Shown here: positions 52,633-61,171 of the stretch, piece by piece
Numbering within the stretch: position 1 is the stretch's first letter
Layout of the letters: every line of letters begins with the position of its first letter
Assembly (NCBI GenBank): GCA_948688495.1
Contig: CAPQSW010000001.1
Location: 37,497 to 101,496, forward strand
DNA length: 64,000 nucleotides
From: an uncultured Lachnospiraceae bacterium
GTDB taxonomy: Bacteria; Bacillota; Clostridia; Lachnospirales; Lachnospiraceae
Direction of reading: 5' to 3'
Notes under the pieces: model-generated
Seen by the model: the letters and a program-made list of their open reading frames with translations, nothing else
Told to the model about the DNA's origin: nothing
The model's database searches: none
Program-made: the position numbers and the translations under genes

Positions 52633-53424
52633 TTAAATCAATCCATAATGCTCACAAGCTTTGTATATGCCATCTTCTTTAAGCGCTGTTGTCACATATT
52701 CCGCCGTATCCTTCGCCTGCTGCATGCCATCCCCCATAGCAACTGAATGTGCTGTATATTCTAACATGTCAAGATCATTCGTGCTGTCGCCAAAAGAGTA
52801 GGTATCCTCATGCGCAATTCCAAGAATCCGGCAAATTTCCCGTATCCCTGTGGCCTTATTAAACCCTTTCGGCACAATCTCCATAAAATTCCCGCCTCTG
52901 TGTATGACGGTAAAATCCGGTTCCAGCACGTGCTCAAGCTCCTTCTGTTTTTTGGTATCCTCCAGATAATTTGCACAGAACTTGCTTACCTCAAGCTTAT
53001 CTTCATTACCGGTGACCGCAATAAGATTCTCTCCTATACTTTCCCTTAGCTGCTTCGGAAATGGGGATTCCCTGGGGAAACGTTCCTCATCCAGGTAAAG
53101 GAATCTCCTGCCCTCAAAAACGTAAGCTGCATCCATACTCCGCAGAAAATCATTCACGCGCAGGATTTTTTCATGTGGAATAGAATGATAAAATTTTACT
53201 TCCTGCTGAAATTCCCCATAAGTGCCGCAACCCGCCAGTATACCGTCAAACCCAAGGGGAAGAAGCTCCGTATCTGGAATAAACACCCTCGTTCTGCCAC
53301 TACTGATAAACAGGTAATGTCCGCGCTCTTTCATCCTAACGAACGCTTCCCTTGTGCTGTCTGGAATCCACTGGCTGTTATCCCAGATGGTTCCGTCAAT
53401 ATCAAAAAATATCGCTTTTCTCAT
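52633..53424 (-). CDS. HAD superfamily phosphatase, Cof type
   Basis: A 263-residue haloacid-dehalogenase-type phosphatase. Motif 1 is FFDIDGTIWDN (nucleophile Asp8), motif 2 ISSGRTR, and motif 4 FGDSTNDLDMLEY. The cap is of the Cof-type (C2) class. Members dephosphorylate sugar phosphates or flavin mononucleotide. It is downstream of the IbrB-like gene beyond a terminator and is probably independent of it. Confidence 0.93.
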   Translation of the reverse strand: MRKAIFFDIDGTIWDNSQWIPDSTREAFVRMKERGHYLFISSGRTRVFIPDTELLPLGFDGILAGCGTYGEFQQEVKFYHSIPHEKILRVNDFLRSMDAAYVFEGRRFLYLDEERFPRESPFPKQLRESIGENLIAVTGNEDKLEVSKFCANYLEDTKKQKELEHVLEPDFTVIHRGGNFMEIVPKGFNKATGIREICRILGIAHEDTYSFGDSTNDLDMLEYTAHSVAMGDGMQQAKDTAEYVTTALKEDGIYKACEHYGLI

Positions 53425-53501
53425 ACGTCTGTTCTCCTCCCGACTTCATTTTACTTTTACGGCTGCACCAAGAGTCCTAAGTTTCTACTTCATCGCTTAC
53501 C

Positions 53502-53532
53502 AAAAAGAAGGAGAATTACTTTTCTCCTTCTT
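53502..53532 (-). terminator. Terminator overlapping the 3' end of the IbrB-like gene
   Basis: An 11-bp perfect stem (53505-53515 with 53522-53532) and a 6-base loop followed by TTTTT on the minus strand. The upstream arm lies in the last codons of the gene, so the stop codon sits within the hairpin. Confidence 0.82.
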
Positions 53533-54055
53533 CCTCCATGGGTTTCCATGCCTGCCCGAATTTGACGTCACGAAAAAGCTCCGTTAACCCGGTAATCTGC
53601 TTTAAACGCAGAATCTCATCCCGGCTCATCCCCATATGTTTGGATATCCAGGCATCTGAACGCCCAATCGTATGAAGCTCTTTTACAATATTACTCATCA
53701 AATCCACATCATGCGTACCACGTGCCCGGTTATGCCGTATCGTGCTTGCCATCCGGTTGGAAAGGGGTTTATCAATGACAGTTACTGGAAGCATCCCATT
53801 CTCCCGCTTATAAATATCCTTGTGCTCTAACATAATCCGGTAACGGTGGAAACCGTCTACAATCACATAGTAATCATGCGCCTGGGAGTAATAACAGACA
53901 ATTGGCATGGTATAACCATCCTCCTTGATGCTGTCATACAACAAGCGCATTTCCGGCGGCGCAACTGCGTTTGGATTATATGTATTGGGTATAATTTTCT
54001 CGATTGGCACTGCAATTACCTCATAAGCTGGACTTTTGAACTTTTTCTCACTCAT
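53516..54055 (-). CDS. ParB/sulfiredoxin-fold protein, IbrB-like
   Basis: A 179-residue protein with a ParB N-terminal/Srx-type domain: EVIAVPIEKIIPNTYNPN, a helical segment SIKEDGYTMPIV, and VIVDGFHRYRIM with the Gly-x-His-Arg motif (about residue 68) that binds nucleotide in this fold. The C-terminal third has helix-turn-helix-like features (GRSDAWISKHMGMSRDEILRLKQITGL). It matches the IbrB type paired with IbrA-like PAPS-reductase proteins. It overlaps the upstream gene by 8 bp. ParB-fold domains of this class can be CTP-binding switches, nucleases or kinase-like; its activity here is unknown. Confidence 0.82.
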   Translation of the reverse strand: MSEKKFKSPAYEVIAVPIEKIIPNTYNPNAVAPPEMRLLYDSIKEDGYTMPIVCYYSQAHDYYVIVDGFHRYRIMLEHKDIYKRENGMLPVTVIDKPLSNRMASTIRHNRARGTHDVDLMSNIVKELHTIGRSDAWISKHMGMSRDEILRLKQITGLTELFRDVKFGQAWKPMEEEGEK

Positions 54056-55364
54056 CTATAAACCCTCCGTATTTTTTTCGGATGATATCAATTTGTTCCC
54101 GTTCTTTTTTTGATAAGCCAAATCCCATAAACCGGCAGATATGGTCATTTTTTAAAATGCAAAAGCACATCCGTTTCCAGCTTGGAATGTCCTTGGTAGA
54201 CTTAATGTCATCCGTATGGTCTGGAATCTTTCCAATAAATACTACCCGTGAATTCTTATTGAGCGTATAATTTGACACGCCGTTTCTGCGGATGTGGTAC
54301 CCCCGGTCCATCAATTCCTGAATGGCCTCCTCGGGCAGCCCCCCTCCCGTCTCATGCCAGAACCGGATGGATGTCTGAAATTTCTTGACATAATTGTTGC
54401 GGATTCTCACAGGAAGGGTGTCTAACAGAAATTTGGTATAAGATTCCCATGTATGTCCTTCCGGGAGCGAGATATTCCGGTATCCCATCGCCTTCGTACG
54501 CGCATAAATGGAGCTGAAATTAGCCCCCTGTACCCTGCCGACCAGCTTTGTCCAGATTTGCGGATCTATCACACGGTACAGATTCAGGCTGTCTTTCGCA
54601 TAATCATTAAACGGCGATGCCACCCTCATCTGGCTGGGTTTCAAACCTGCCTTATAATATAAATCATACAGCTTATTATATTCATAACCGAATTTATAGT
54701 TTGCCACCCACACATCACTGTTTGTCCAGTCATAGAGCGGGGAAGCGGACCAGACATCCTTAAACTGCTTGGTAATCCAGCATTGGTCCATATAACCATA
54801 TTTCCGGTTAAGAAATCCGCTGTAACGCTGCATGGATTCTTCTGCACGCATTCCAAGCAGGCATACCGTCTTTCTATTTGCATGCCGCTCCTTATAAAAC
54901 CTGCCAAACTGCTTTGCCAGAGCCTCCTGCGGCATCTTATAACGGTAATGGTGAAAAGGATCCGGCAGTTTAATGACATAAGGGTGATCCGGCATGGGAC
55001 GCACCCAGATATCCCGCTTCATGTCATCCCACGGATACCAGTACATCTCATAACTGCTGACCGCAGTCCTGGTTGCCATCGGAAGGCAGACCCAGTAAGG
55101 ATCTACCTCATGCTCCAGCCGCTGAAAAGTTTCTTCCACATATTCTGTTGTCATGGTATACTGTGCTTCAAAATCCTGATGGAACAGACCAATTAAACGT
55201 TTTGGGTAATGCTCGCGTTTAAAATCCAATAAAAGATTTAACAGCAATCCGCTGTCTTTCCCCCCACTGAAAGAAACATAAATGTTTTCAAATTCCTCAA
55301 ACAGAAAATGAAAACGTTTTTGAAGTGCCTCATACACGTTCTCTTCTTGGTATTGACGAACCAT
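54048..55364 (-). CDS. PAPS-reductase-fold protein, IbrA-like (DUF3440)
   Basis: A 438-residue protein with an N-type ATP pyrophosphatase/PAPS reductase domain: the PP-motif FSGGKDSGLLLNLLLDF near residue 33, then RMEEQ-type block CLLGMRAEESMQRYSG near residue 180, and WTNSDVWVANYKF. A C-terminal DUF3440-like part (about 270-438) follows. It fits the IbrA family, known from E. coli and from phages as a partner of ParB-like IbrB. The usual catalytic Cys of sulfate-assimilating PAPS reductase is not obvious, and no sulfur-assimilation genes are nearby, so a role in nucleotide or nucleic-acid chemistry is more likely. It lies 39 bp after queA. Confidence 0.85.
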   Translation of the reverse strand: MVRQYQEENVYEALQKRFHFLFEEFENIYVSFSGGKDSGLLLNLLLDFKREHYPKRLIGLFHQDFEAQYTMTTEYVEETFQRLEHEVDPYWVCLPMATRTAVSSYEMYWYPWDDMKRDIWVRPMPDHPYVIKLPDPFHHYRYKMPQEALAKQFGRFYKERHANRKTVCLLGMRAEESMQRYSGFLNRKYGYMDQCWITKQFKDVWSASPLYDWTNSDVWVANYKFGYEYNKLYDLYYKAGLKPSQMRVASPFNDYAKDSLNLYRVIDPQIWTKLVGRVQGANFSSIYARTKAMGYRNISLPEGHTWESYTKFLLDTLPVRIRNNYVKKFQTSIRFWHETGGGLPEEAIQELMDRGYHIRRNGVSNYTLNKNSRVVFIGKIPDHTDDIKSTKDIPSWKRMCFCILKNDHICRFMGFGLSKKEREQIDIIRKKYGGFIDE

Positions 55365-55403
55365 CTTTCAGTCTCTCCTTCTACTCTCATATACAGATTA
55401 CAT

Positions 55404-56453
55404 TTATAAAATCAGCATCGCATCCCCAAAGCTGAAAAACCGGTATCTCTGCTCTACTGCCGCCTCATACGCATGTAGAACGTGCTCCCTTCCTGCAAGC
55501 GCAGACACAAGCATCACTAACGTTGACTCCGGCAGATGGAAATTGGTAATCAAAGCATCCGTGATTTGAAACTGGCAGCCCGGATAAATAAAAATATCCG
55601 TCCATCCACTACACGGCTTCACCCTAATTCCGTCTTCGGCAGATTCTTTTCCAAACCTTGCAGCCACAGATTCTACGGTACGACAGCTTGTGGTTCCCAC
55701 ACAGATTACCCTCCCTCCCCTTCGTTTTGTATCGTTGATCGTCTTTGCCGCCGCCTCATTCAGTTCATAGTACTCGGAATGCATATGGTGTTCCTCAATA
55801 TTATGAACTTTGACTGGGCGAAAAGTCCCAAGTCCCACATGCAGGGTCACCTCTGCAACCCATATCCCTTTCGCCCGGATTTCGTCCAAAAGCTCAGGTG
55901 TAAAATGCAGTCCCGCCGTAGGCGCCGCCGCGGAACCATCATATTTTGCATAGACCGTCTGATAACGGTTCTTGTCTTTCAACTGATGGGTGATATAGGG
56001 AGGCAGGGGCATCTGCCCCAGCCGGTCTAAAATTTCCTCAAAAATTCCCTCATAACAAAACTTAATCAAACGGTTGCCATCCTCTACGATATCTATGACC
56101 TCTCCCGTCAGCAGCCCATCTCCAAATAAAATCCGTGTACCCGGCTTTGCCTTCTTTCCAGGCTTCACCAGCGTTTCCCAAATATCATTCTCCCTGCGCT
56201 TAAGCAGAAGGATTTCAATCTTTCCCTGTGTCCCTTCTTTCACACCAAACAGCCGTGCCGGAATGACCTTCGTATTATTGATAACCAGACAGTCCCCCGG
56301 ATTCAGGTAATCGATAATCTCTGAAAAATGTCTATGCTCTAAGTCTCCAGTATCCCGTTTTAATACCAACAGGCGGGAAGATGAGCGGTCCTCAAGCGGA
56401 TCCTGTGCGATCAGTTCCTCTGGAAGATGATAATAAAAGTCTTTTACGTCCAT
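55404..56453 (-). CDS. queA: S-adenosylmethionine:tRNA ribosyltransferase-isomerase QueA
   Basis: Penultimate step of queuosine tRNA modification: transfers ribose from SAM to preQ1 in tRNA. With the start at the ATG at 56451-56453 (MDVKDFYYHLPEELIAQ) the protein is 349 residues, standard for QueA; AAGGG is just upstream. Seen: NTKVIPARLFG, GTFRPVKVHNIEEHHMHSE, and the C-terminal FHLPESTLVMLVSALAG. No tgt or queG lies in the window. It is downstream of pheT by about 25 bp and may be read from the pheST transcript. Confidence 0.97.
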   Translation of the reverse strand: MDVKDFYYHLPEELIAQDPLEDRSSSRLLVLKRDTGDLEHRHFSEIIDYLNPGDCLVINNTKVIPARLFGVKEGTQGKIEILLLKRRENDIWETLVKPGKKAKPGTRILFGDGLLTGEVIDIVEDGNRLIKFCYEGIFEEILDRLGQMPLPPYITHQLKDKNRYQTVYAKYDGSAAAPTAGLHFTPELLDEIRAKGIWVAEVTLHVGLGTFRPVKVHNIEEHHMHSEYYELNEAAAKTINDTKRRGGRVICVGTTSCRTVESVAARFGKESAEDGIRVKPCSGWTDIFIYPGCQFQITDALITNFHLPESTLVMLVSALAGREHVLHAYEAAVEQRYRFFSFGDAMLIL

Positions 56454-56478
56454 AAATACCCTTGCTTTCTTTCCTTGC

Positions 56479-58899
56479 CTACTTTCTGAGCTCAATTCCC
56501 ATTTCTTCTAATGATTTCAAAATTTTATTCATTGCGGGCGCATAATCCGCTTCCTCCAAAGTCTTGTCTTTTGCGCGGAAAGTCAGGGAATAAGCCACAG
56601 ATTTAAATCCCGCTTTAATCTGTGTGCCCTCATAAATATCAAACAGTTCATAACTTTCCAGATATTGCCCGCCTTTCGTATCGAACACTTTTTCCACTTC
56701 TCCTACAAGAATACCTTTCGGCATTACCATACTGATATCCCTGCTTACTGCCGGATACTTTGCAATCCCCTGGTACTTTCGGTCAAAGTTTGCCAGCGAT
56801 ACGACTTCTGGCATATCAATAACCGCCACATAGACGCGCTCTTTGATGGAATAATTATCGGCAACCTGGGGATGGATCTCTCCCAGATACCCTGCCACTT
56901 TGCCCTCATAGATGATATTGGCCTGCCTTCCAGGATGAAGGAAAGGTTTTCCCGCTTCAGGATCATAAGTCTCCTTGCCATGAAGTCCCACTTTGTCAAA
57001 AAATTCCTCCACAACGCCTTTCATCGTATAGAAATCTCCATCTCCATACATCCCCAGCGTAAACTGCATCCGTTCTTCCGGCAGCTCTGTCACCGGTATC
57101 TGCTTCGGCAGATAGATATTCCCAAGCTCATAGAGACGCACATTTTTATTTCTCCGGTTGTAATTGGTGGCAAGCGAAGTCAGCATACCATTTAAAGGAA
57201 TCGTACGCATAATACTGAAGTCTTCTCCCAGGGGATTGGATATAACAACCACCTTCCTCAAATCGTCCTCCACCGGAATCAATAATTTATCGAATACTTT
57301 GGGACTCTCAAAGGAATAAGTCATTCCCTGGCTGAATCCGCAAAATTCTGCCGTATCCCTCGCTACAGCTTCCACCTTAAGCTTAAAAGAAAGTTTTCCG
57401 GTGGTTGCCTCGCCGCTCGGCAGGGAAGTCGGGATATTATCATACCCATAAAATCTTGCCACTTCCTCCGCCATGTCTGCAAGACATTCCAGATCCTGCC
57501 TCCATGATGGAACAATCACCTCATCCTTAACATCATCGTAACCAAGGTCAATCTTCCCAAAATAGCCAAGCATGGTTTCCTTGGAAATGTCTGTTCCCAG
57601 CAGACGATTTACTTTCTTATCGTCAAAAGGAATCCTTCTGCCCTCTTTTACCTTGCCGTAGACATCCACGACGCCGCCGATGACTTCCCCGGCGCCCAGT
57701 TCTTCAATCAATTGGCAGGCACGGTTAATGGCATCTATGGCGTTGTTAGGGTCTAAGCCCTTCTCAAACTTACCGGAAGCATCGGTACGCAGCCCGACTT
57801 TCTTGCTGGACAGCCGGATATTCGTGCCGTCAAAACATGCCGCCTCAAAGAGCATTGTCTGTACATGGTCGGTAATCATGGAATTTTCCCCTCCCATGAT
57901 TCCTGCAATACCTACTGCTTTTTCTCCATCACAAATCATCAGGACAGAATCATCCATCGTGCGCTCCTGTCCATCCAAAGTTACGAATTTCTCGCCTTTA
58001 TCTGCACGGCGCACGATAATCTCTTTCCCTGCAATCGTATCCAAATCGTAAGCGTGCATCGGCTGTCCGTATTCCTCCATCACATAGTTGGTAATATCTA
58101 CGATATTATTAATCGGACGAATACCGTGGGAAGCAAGACGACGCTGCATCCATTTAGGTGAAGGCGCAATCTTAATATTTTTCACTACTCTGGCACAGTA
58201 TCTTGGGCAGAGTTCTGCATCTTTTACCGTAACTTTGACATAATCATTTACATCTTCACTGTTTCCAGTCTCTGTCACTACCGGAGGTCTGTACTCTTTG
58301 CCAAAAGTTGCCGCTGCTTCCCTTGCAAGGCCCAGCACCCCGAAACAGTCCACACGGTTCGACGTAATCTCATATTCAAACACCACATCGTCAAGCCCCA
58401 GCGCTTTGATGGCGCTTTCCCCAACTGTCACATCATCCTCAAAAATGTAAATGCCGTTTTCCGGCGCTTCCGGGTACATATCCTTTGTAGAGCCAAGCTC
58501 CTCAATGGAGCACATCATGCCGTTGGAGGGCACTCCCCTTAGCTTACCCTTCTTAATCTTAATGCCGCCCGGCGTCTTCTTGCCATCATGTCCGCCTGCC
58601 ACGCGTCCGCCGTCCAGCACAACAGGCACTTTCTGTCCTTCCTCTACATTGGGTGCACCGGTCACAATCTGAATATCTTCTCCGGCCCCTACATTTACCT
58701 GACACACAACCAGCTTGTCTGCATCTTTATGTTTCTCTATCTTTGTAATCTGCCCTACCACAATATTTTCCAAATCTGCGTCTAATTTTTCAAACCCTTC
58801 CACCTTAGATCCGGAAAGCGTCATTGCGTCCATATATTCCTGAGCCGTCACATCCAAATCCGGGATATAGGCTTTCATCCATGATAATGATGTATTCAT
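56479..58899 (-). CDS. pheT: Phenylalanyl-tRNA synthetase beta subunit
   Basis: Forms the alpha2-beta2 enzyme that charges tRNA-Phe. The 806 residues show the N-terminal tRNA-binding OB domain (about 40-150, IVVGQITKIEKHKDADKL), the B3/B4 editing domain (about 210-380), the B5 domain and core, and the C-terminal ferredoxin-like anticodon-binding domain (KYPAVSRDISMVMPKGI). It follows pheS by 34 bp under T-box control. Confidence 0.98.
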   Translation of the reverse strand: MNTSLSWMKAYIPDLDVTAQEYMDAMTLSGSKVEGFEKLDADLENIVVGQITKIEKHKDADKLVVCQVNVGAGEDIQIVTGAPNVEEGQKVPVVLDGGRVAGGHDGKKTPGGIKIKKGKLRGVPSNGMMCSIEELGSTKDMYPEAPENGIYIFEDDVTVGESAIKALGLDDVVFEYEITSNRVDCFGVLGLAREAAATFGKEYRPPVVTETGNSEDVNDYVKVTVKDAELCPRYCARVVKNIKIAPSPKWMQRRLASHGIRPINNIVDITNYVMEEYGQPMHAYDLDTIAGKEIIVRRADKGEKFVTLDGQERTMDDSVLMICDGEKAVGIAGIMGGENSMITDHVQTMLFEAACFDGTNIRLSSKKVGLRTDASGKFEKGLDPNNAIDAINRACQLIEELGAGEVIGGVVDVYGKVKEGRRIPFDDKKVNRLLGTDISKETMLGYFGKIDLGYDDVKDEVIVPSWRQDLECLADMAEEVARFYGYDNIPTSLPSGEATTGKLSFKLKVEAVARDTAEFCGFSQGMTYSFESPKVFDKLLIPVEDDLRKVVVISNPLGEDFSIMRTIPLNGMLTSLATNYNRRNKNVRLYELGNIYLPKQIPVTELPEERMQFTLGMYGDGDFYTMKGVVEEFFDKVGLHGKETYDPEAGKPFLHPGRQANIIYEGKVAGYLGEIHPQVADNYSIKERVYVAVIDMPEVVSLANFDRKYQGIAKYPAVSRDISMVMPKGILVGEVEKVFDTKGGQYLESYELFDIYEGTQIKAGFKSVAYSLTFRAKDKTLEEADYAPAMNKILKSLEEMGIELRK

Positions 58900-58933
58900 A
58901 TTTTATTCCATCCTTTCTTCTCTAAATTTCTAT

Positions 58934-59953
58934 CTAAAACTGTCTCAAAAAACGGTCGTCATTTTCATATAAGAGGCGCATATCGTCAATCTCATATTTG
59001 AGCAATGCAATACGCTCCAAGCCCACGCCAAAAGCAAATCCGCTGTATTCCTCCGGGTCAATGCCGCTCATTTTAAGAACCCTTGGATGCACCATACCGC
59101 AGCCCAATATCTCGATCCAGCCAGAACCTTTGCAGAACCGGCATCCCTTGCCGCCGCATTTAAAACAGGTCACATCCACCTCAGCGCTTGGCTCTGTAAA
59201 TGGAAAGTGGTGGGGACGGAATTTTACCTTGGTATCTTCGCCAAACAATTCTTTGGCAAATTCTGCAAGCGTTCCTTTCAAATCTGCAAACGTAATATCC
59301 TTATCTATGACAAGCCCCTCAATCTGATGGAACGACGGGGAGTGTGTGGCGTCTACCTCATCGGACCGGAATACCCGTCCGGGTGCAATCATCCGGATAG
59401 GAAGTTTGCCCATTTCCATCTGGCGCACCTGCACCGGTGAAGTCTGCGTTCTCAGGACAATCTCGTTATTGATATAAAATGTATCCTGTTCATCCTTTGC
59501 CGGATGGTTTGCGGGAATATTCAACGCCTCAAAATTATAATAATCGTACTCCACTTCAGGACCTTCCACTACTTCATAGCCCATACCAATAAAGATATTC
59601 TCTACCTCCTCTAAGGCAATGGTATTGGGGTGACGGTGTCCTACTTTATTTTTCTTGGCAGGCAACGTAACGTCAATGACCTCCTGCTTTAATTTGAGGT
59701 CACGTTCAGCGGCCTCTAATTTCGCTTTTGTCTCCTCGATCAGCTTCTCAATGCTCTCTCTGGTCTCATTCACAAGCTGCCCCACCATCGGACGTTCCTC
59801 TGGAAGCACATCCTTCATACCTTTTAATACGGCAGTCAGTTCTCCTTTCTTGCCCAGGAATGCAACTCTTACATCATTTAATTTTGCAAGCCCGTCAGAA
59901 CTTTGGATTTCACGGATTGCATTCGCCTTAATCTGCTCTAATTTTTCCTTCAT
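58934..59953 (-). CDS. pheS: Phenylalanyl-tRNA synthetase alpha subunit
   Basis: Catalytic alpha subunit; activates phenylalanine. The 339 residues have the N-terminal coiled coil, motif 2 and motif 3 of class II synthetases (motif 3 GFAFGVGLERIALLKYEIDDMR near the C-terminus), and the phenylalanine pocket region FTEPSAEVDVTCF with an inserted zinc-ribbon-like CxxC pair (CFKCGGKGCRFC). The pocket residues were not aligned with other PheS proteins. Translation begins 30 bases after the T-box terminator stem. Confidence 0.98.
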   Translation of the reverse strand: MKEKLEQIKANAIREIQSSDGLAKLNDVRVAFLGKKGELTAVLKGMKDVLPEERPMVGQLVNETRESIEKLIEETKAKLEAAERDLKLKQEVIDVTLPAKKNKVGHRHPNTIALEEVENIFIGMGYEVVEGPEVEYDYYNFEALNIPANHPAKDEQDTFYINNEIVLRTQTSPVQVRQMEMGKLPIRMIAPGRVFRSDEVDATHSPSFHQIEGLVIDKDITFADLKGTLAEFAKELFGEDTKVKFRPHHFPFTEPSAEVDVTCFKCGGKGCRFCKGSGWIEILGCGMVHPRVLKMSGIDPEEYSGFAFGVGLERIALLKYEIDDMRLLYENDDRFLRQF

Positions 59954-59972
59954 AATTTTTCTCCTTTTCTAC

Positions 59973-60301
59973 ATAAAAAATGAAGTCCCTATGCATAAGC
60001 ATAGGGACGAAATCTTCCGCGGTACCACCCCGATTTCCAAGATCATTTCTCCTTGGACACTCACTCTTGCGTAACGTGCAAAAACGTCATATCCTACTCA
60101 TATACCACTTTGCGGTTGCAACTGGCGCGATACCCACTACAGATTTCATCGGCCGTGAGTATAATCTTATGTTCAGATATGCGGCTCCAGCGGGAAATTC
60201 GATTCCTGTCTTTCCTAAGAGGATTTACAGCCAACGATCCTCTCTCTCTGTAAGCAGTGCAGGTCTCTACTGACACCTTCTTCGCCTTTAAATTATTATC
60301 G
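59973..60301 (-). promoter_or_regulatory. T-box riboswitch (tRNA-Phe sensing) of pheST
   Basis: An untranslated leader of about 330 bases senses uncharged tRNA-Phe and controls read-through into pheS. The T-box sequence GGGTGGTACCGCGG lies at 60017-60030 (minus strand). The terminator is a 10-bp perfect stem (59985-59994 with 59999-60008) followed by a U-run at 59980-59975. In Stem I, GAAT is followed by UUC (60196-60194), the Phe codon expected at the specifier position. No coding region lies in this stretch. Confidence 0.93.
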
Positions 60302-60307
60302 GGTACT

Positions 60308-60336
60308 ATTCTAACATGAGTTTTTCTAAACTGCAA
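60308..60336 (-). promoter_or_regulatory. Promoter of the T-box-pheST transcript
   Basis: Minus strand TTGCAG (60336-60331), 17 bp, TAGAAT (60313-60308). The predicted start at about 60301 gives the T-box leader described above. Confidence 0.85.
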
Positions 60337-60343
60337 GTGTTTT

Positions 60344-61171
60344 TTAATTTTCTTTCCTCACCTGGTATTCTTCATAAATACTGTTAAATTCTGCACACAC
60401 CAGTAAAATATAAATTCCAAAATACAGCCACAGCATCACCAATATAATTGTTGTCAGGCTGCCATACATGGAAAAACCATGAAAGTAATCCACATAAATA
60501 GAAATTCCAAAGGACAGAAGCGACCAGCCCAGGGCTGCCATCACACTTCCCGGAATCTGGCTTCTGAACGTCGCCCTGCGATTCGGCAGCATCTTAAAGA
60601 GGACTGCAAAAAACAGGATAAGAATTGCCAGAAGAATCAGGGAACGCCTCTTTAAAATACCAAAGGTGATATTGGCTACAAACGGCAGATACTGCACAAT
60701 CAGGTACTGCAGGCTGTTGCCGAATACCATCAGTGTCAGGGAAGCCACAATGGCAATGACTAACAGCAGCGTATAAAGGCTCGCCCGCAAACGCAGAAAA
60801 ATCCAGTTTCTTGTTTCCTCAATATCATACACACTGTTAAGCCCTCCCATCAGATACTGGATTCCCTTAGCGGCTGACCACACTGCCACCACGGCGGCAA
60901 CAGATACAAGACCGACGGAATTGTGGTACATCTCATGGATGATCCCAATCAAAAAAGGAGAAATATAGTCGGGCATAACCTTATTGATCATATTAAGAAT
61001 CATTCCCTCCGTCACTGGCGTATACTGCACCAGGGAAATTAAAAGTATGATAAACGGAATTAAGGACAGCACGATAAAAAATGCTGACTGCGCCGCAAAT
61101 GCACTGATATTGTCTTTTTTGCATTTTTCTACAAAAATCCTTGCTGCTGCAATTATTCTCCAAACCATCAC
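60344..61171 (-). CDS. YihY/BrkB-family membrane protein
   Basis: A 275-residue integral membrane protein with about six hydrophobic segments, including the YihY/BrkB landmarks AFAAQSAFFIVLSLIPFIILLISL at the start and VWSAAKGIQYLMGGLNSVYDIEETRNW centrally. BrkB was named as a ribonuclease, but the family is now regarded as membrane proteins of unclear role. Its start overlaps the end of the SpoIID-domain gene by 4 bp (ATGA), so the two are translated together. Whether they share a function in the envelope is inference. Confidence 0.9.
   Translation of the reverse strand: MMVWRIIAAARIFVEKCKKDNISAFAAQSAFFIVLSLIPFIILLISLVQYTPVTEGMILNMINKVMPDYISPFLIGIIHEMYHNSVGLVSVAAVVAVWSAAKGIQYLMGGLNSVYDIEETRNWIFLRLRASLYTLLLVIAIVASLTLMVFGNSLQYLIVQYLPFVANITFGILKRRSLILLAILILFFAVLFKMLPNRRATFRSQIPGSVMAALGWSLLSFGISIYVDYFHGFSMYGSLTTIILVMLWLYFGIYILLVCAEFNSIYEEYQVRKEN

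Noticed and set aside
53516..55364. Prophage remnant carrying the IbrAB-like pair
   Set aside because: No integrase, capsid, tail, lysis or attachment-site repeat is visible within the flanks, and both neighbours are intact housekeeping genes.
54048..55364. Genuine sulfate-assimilation PAPS reductase (CysH)
   Set aside because: The protein is much longer than CysH, lacks its C-terminal catalytic Cys motif, has a DUF3440-type C-terminus and is paired with a ParB-fold protein.
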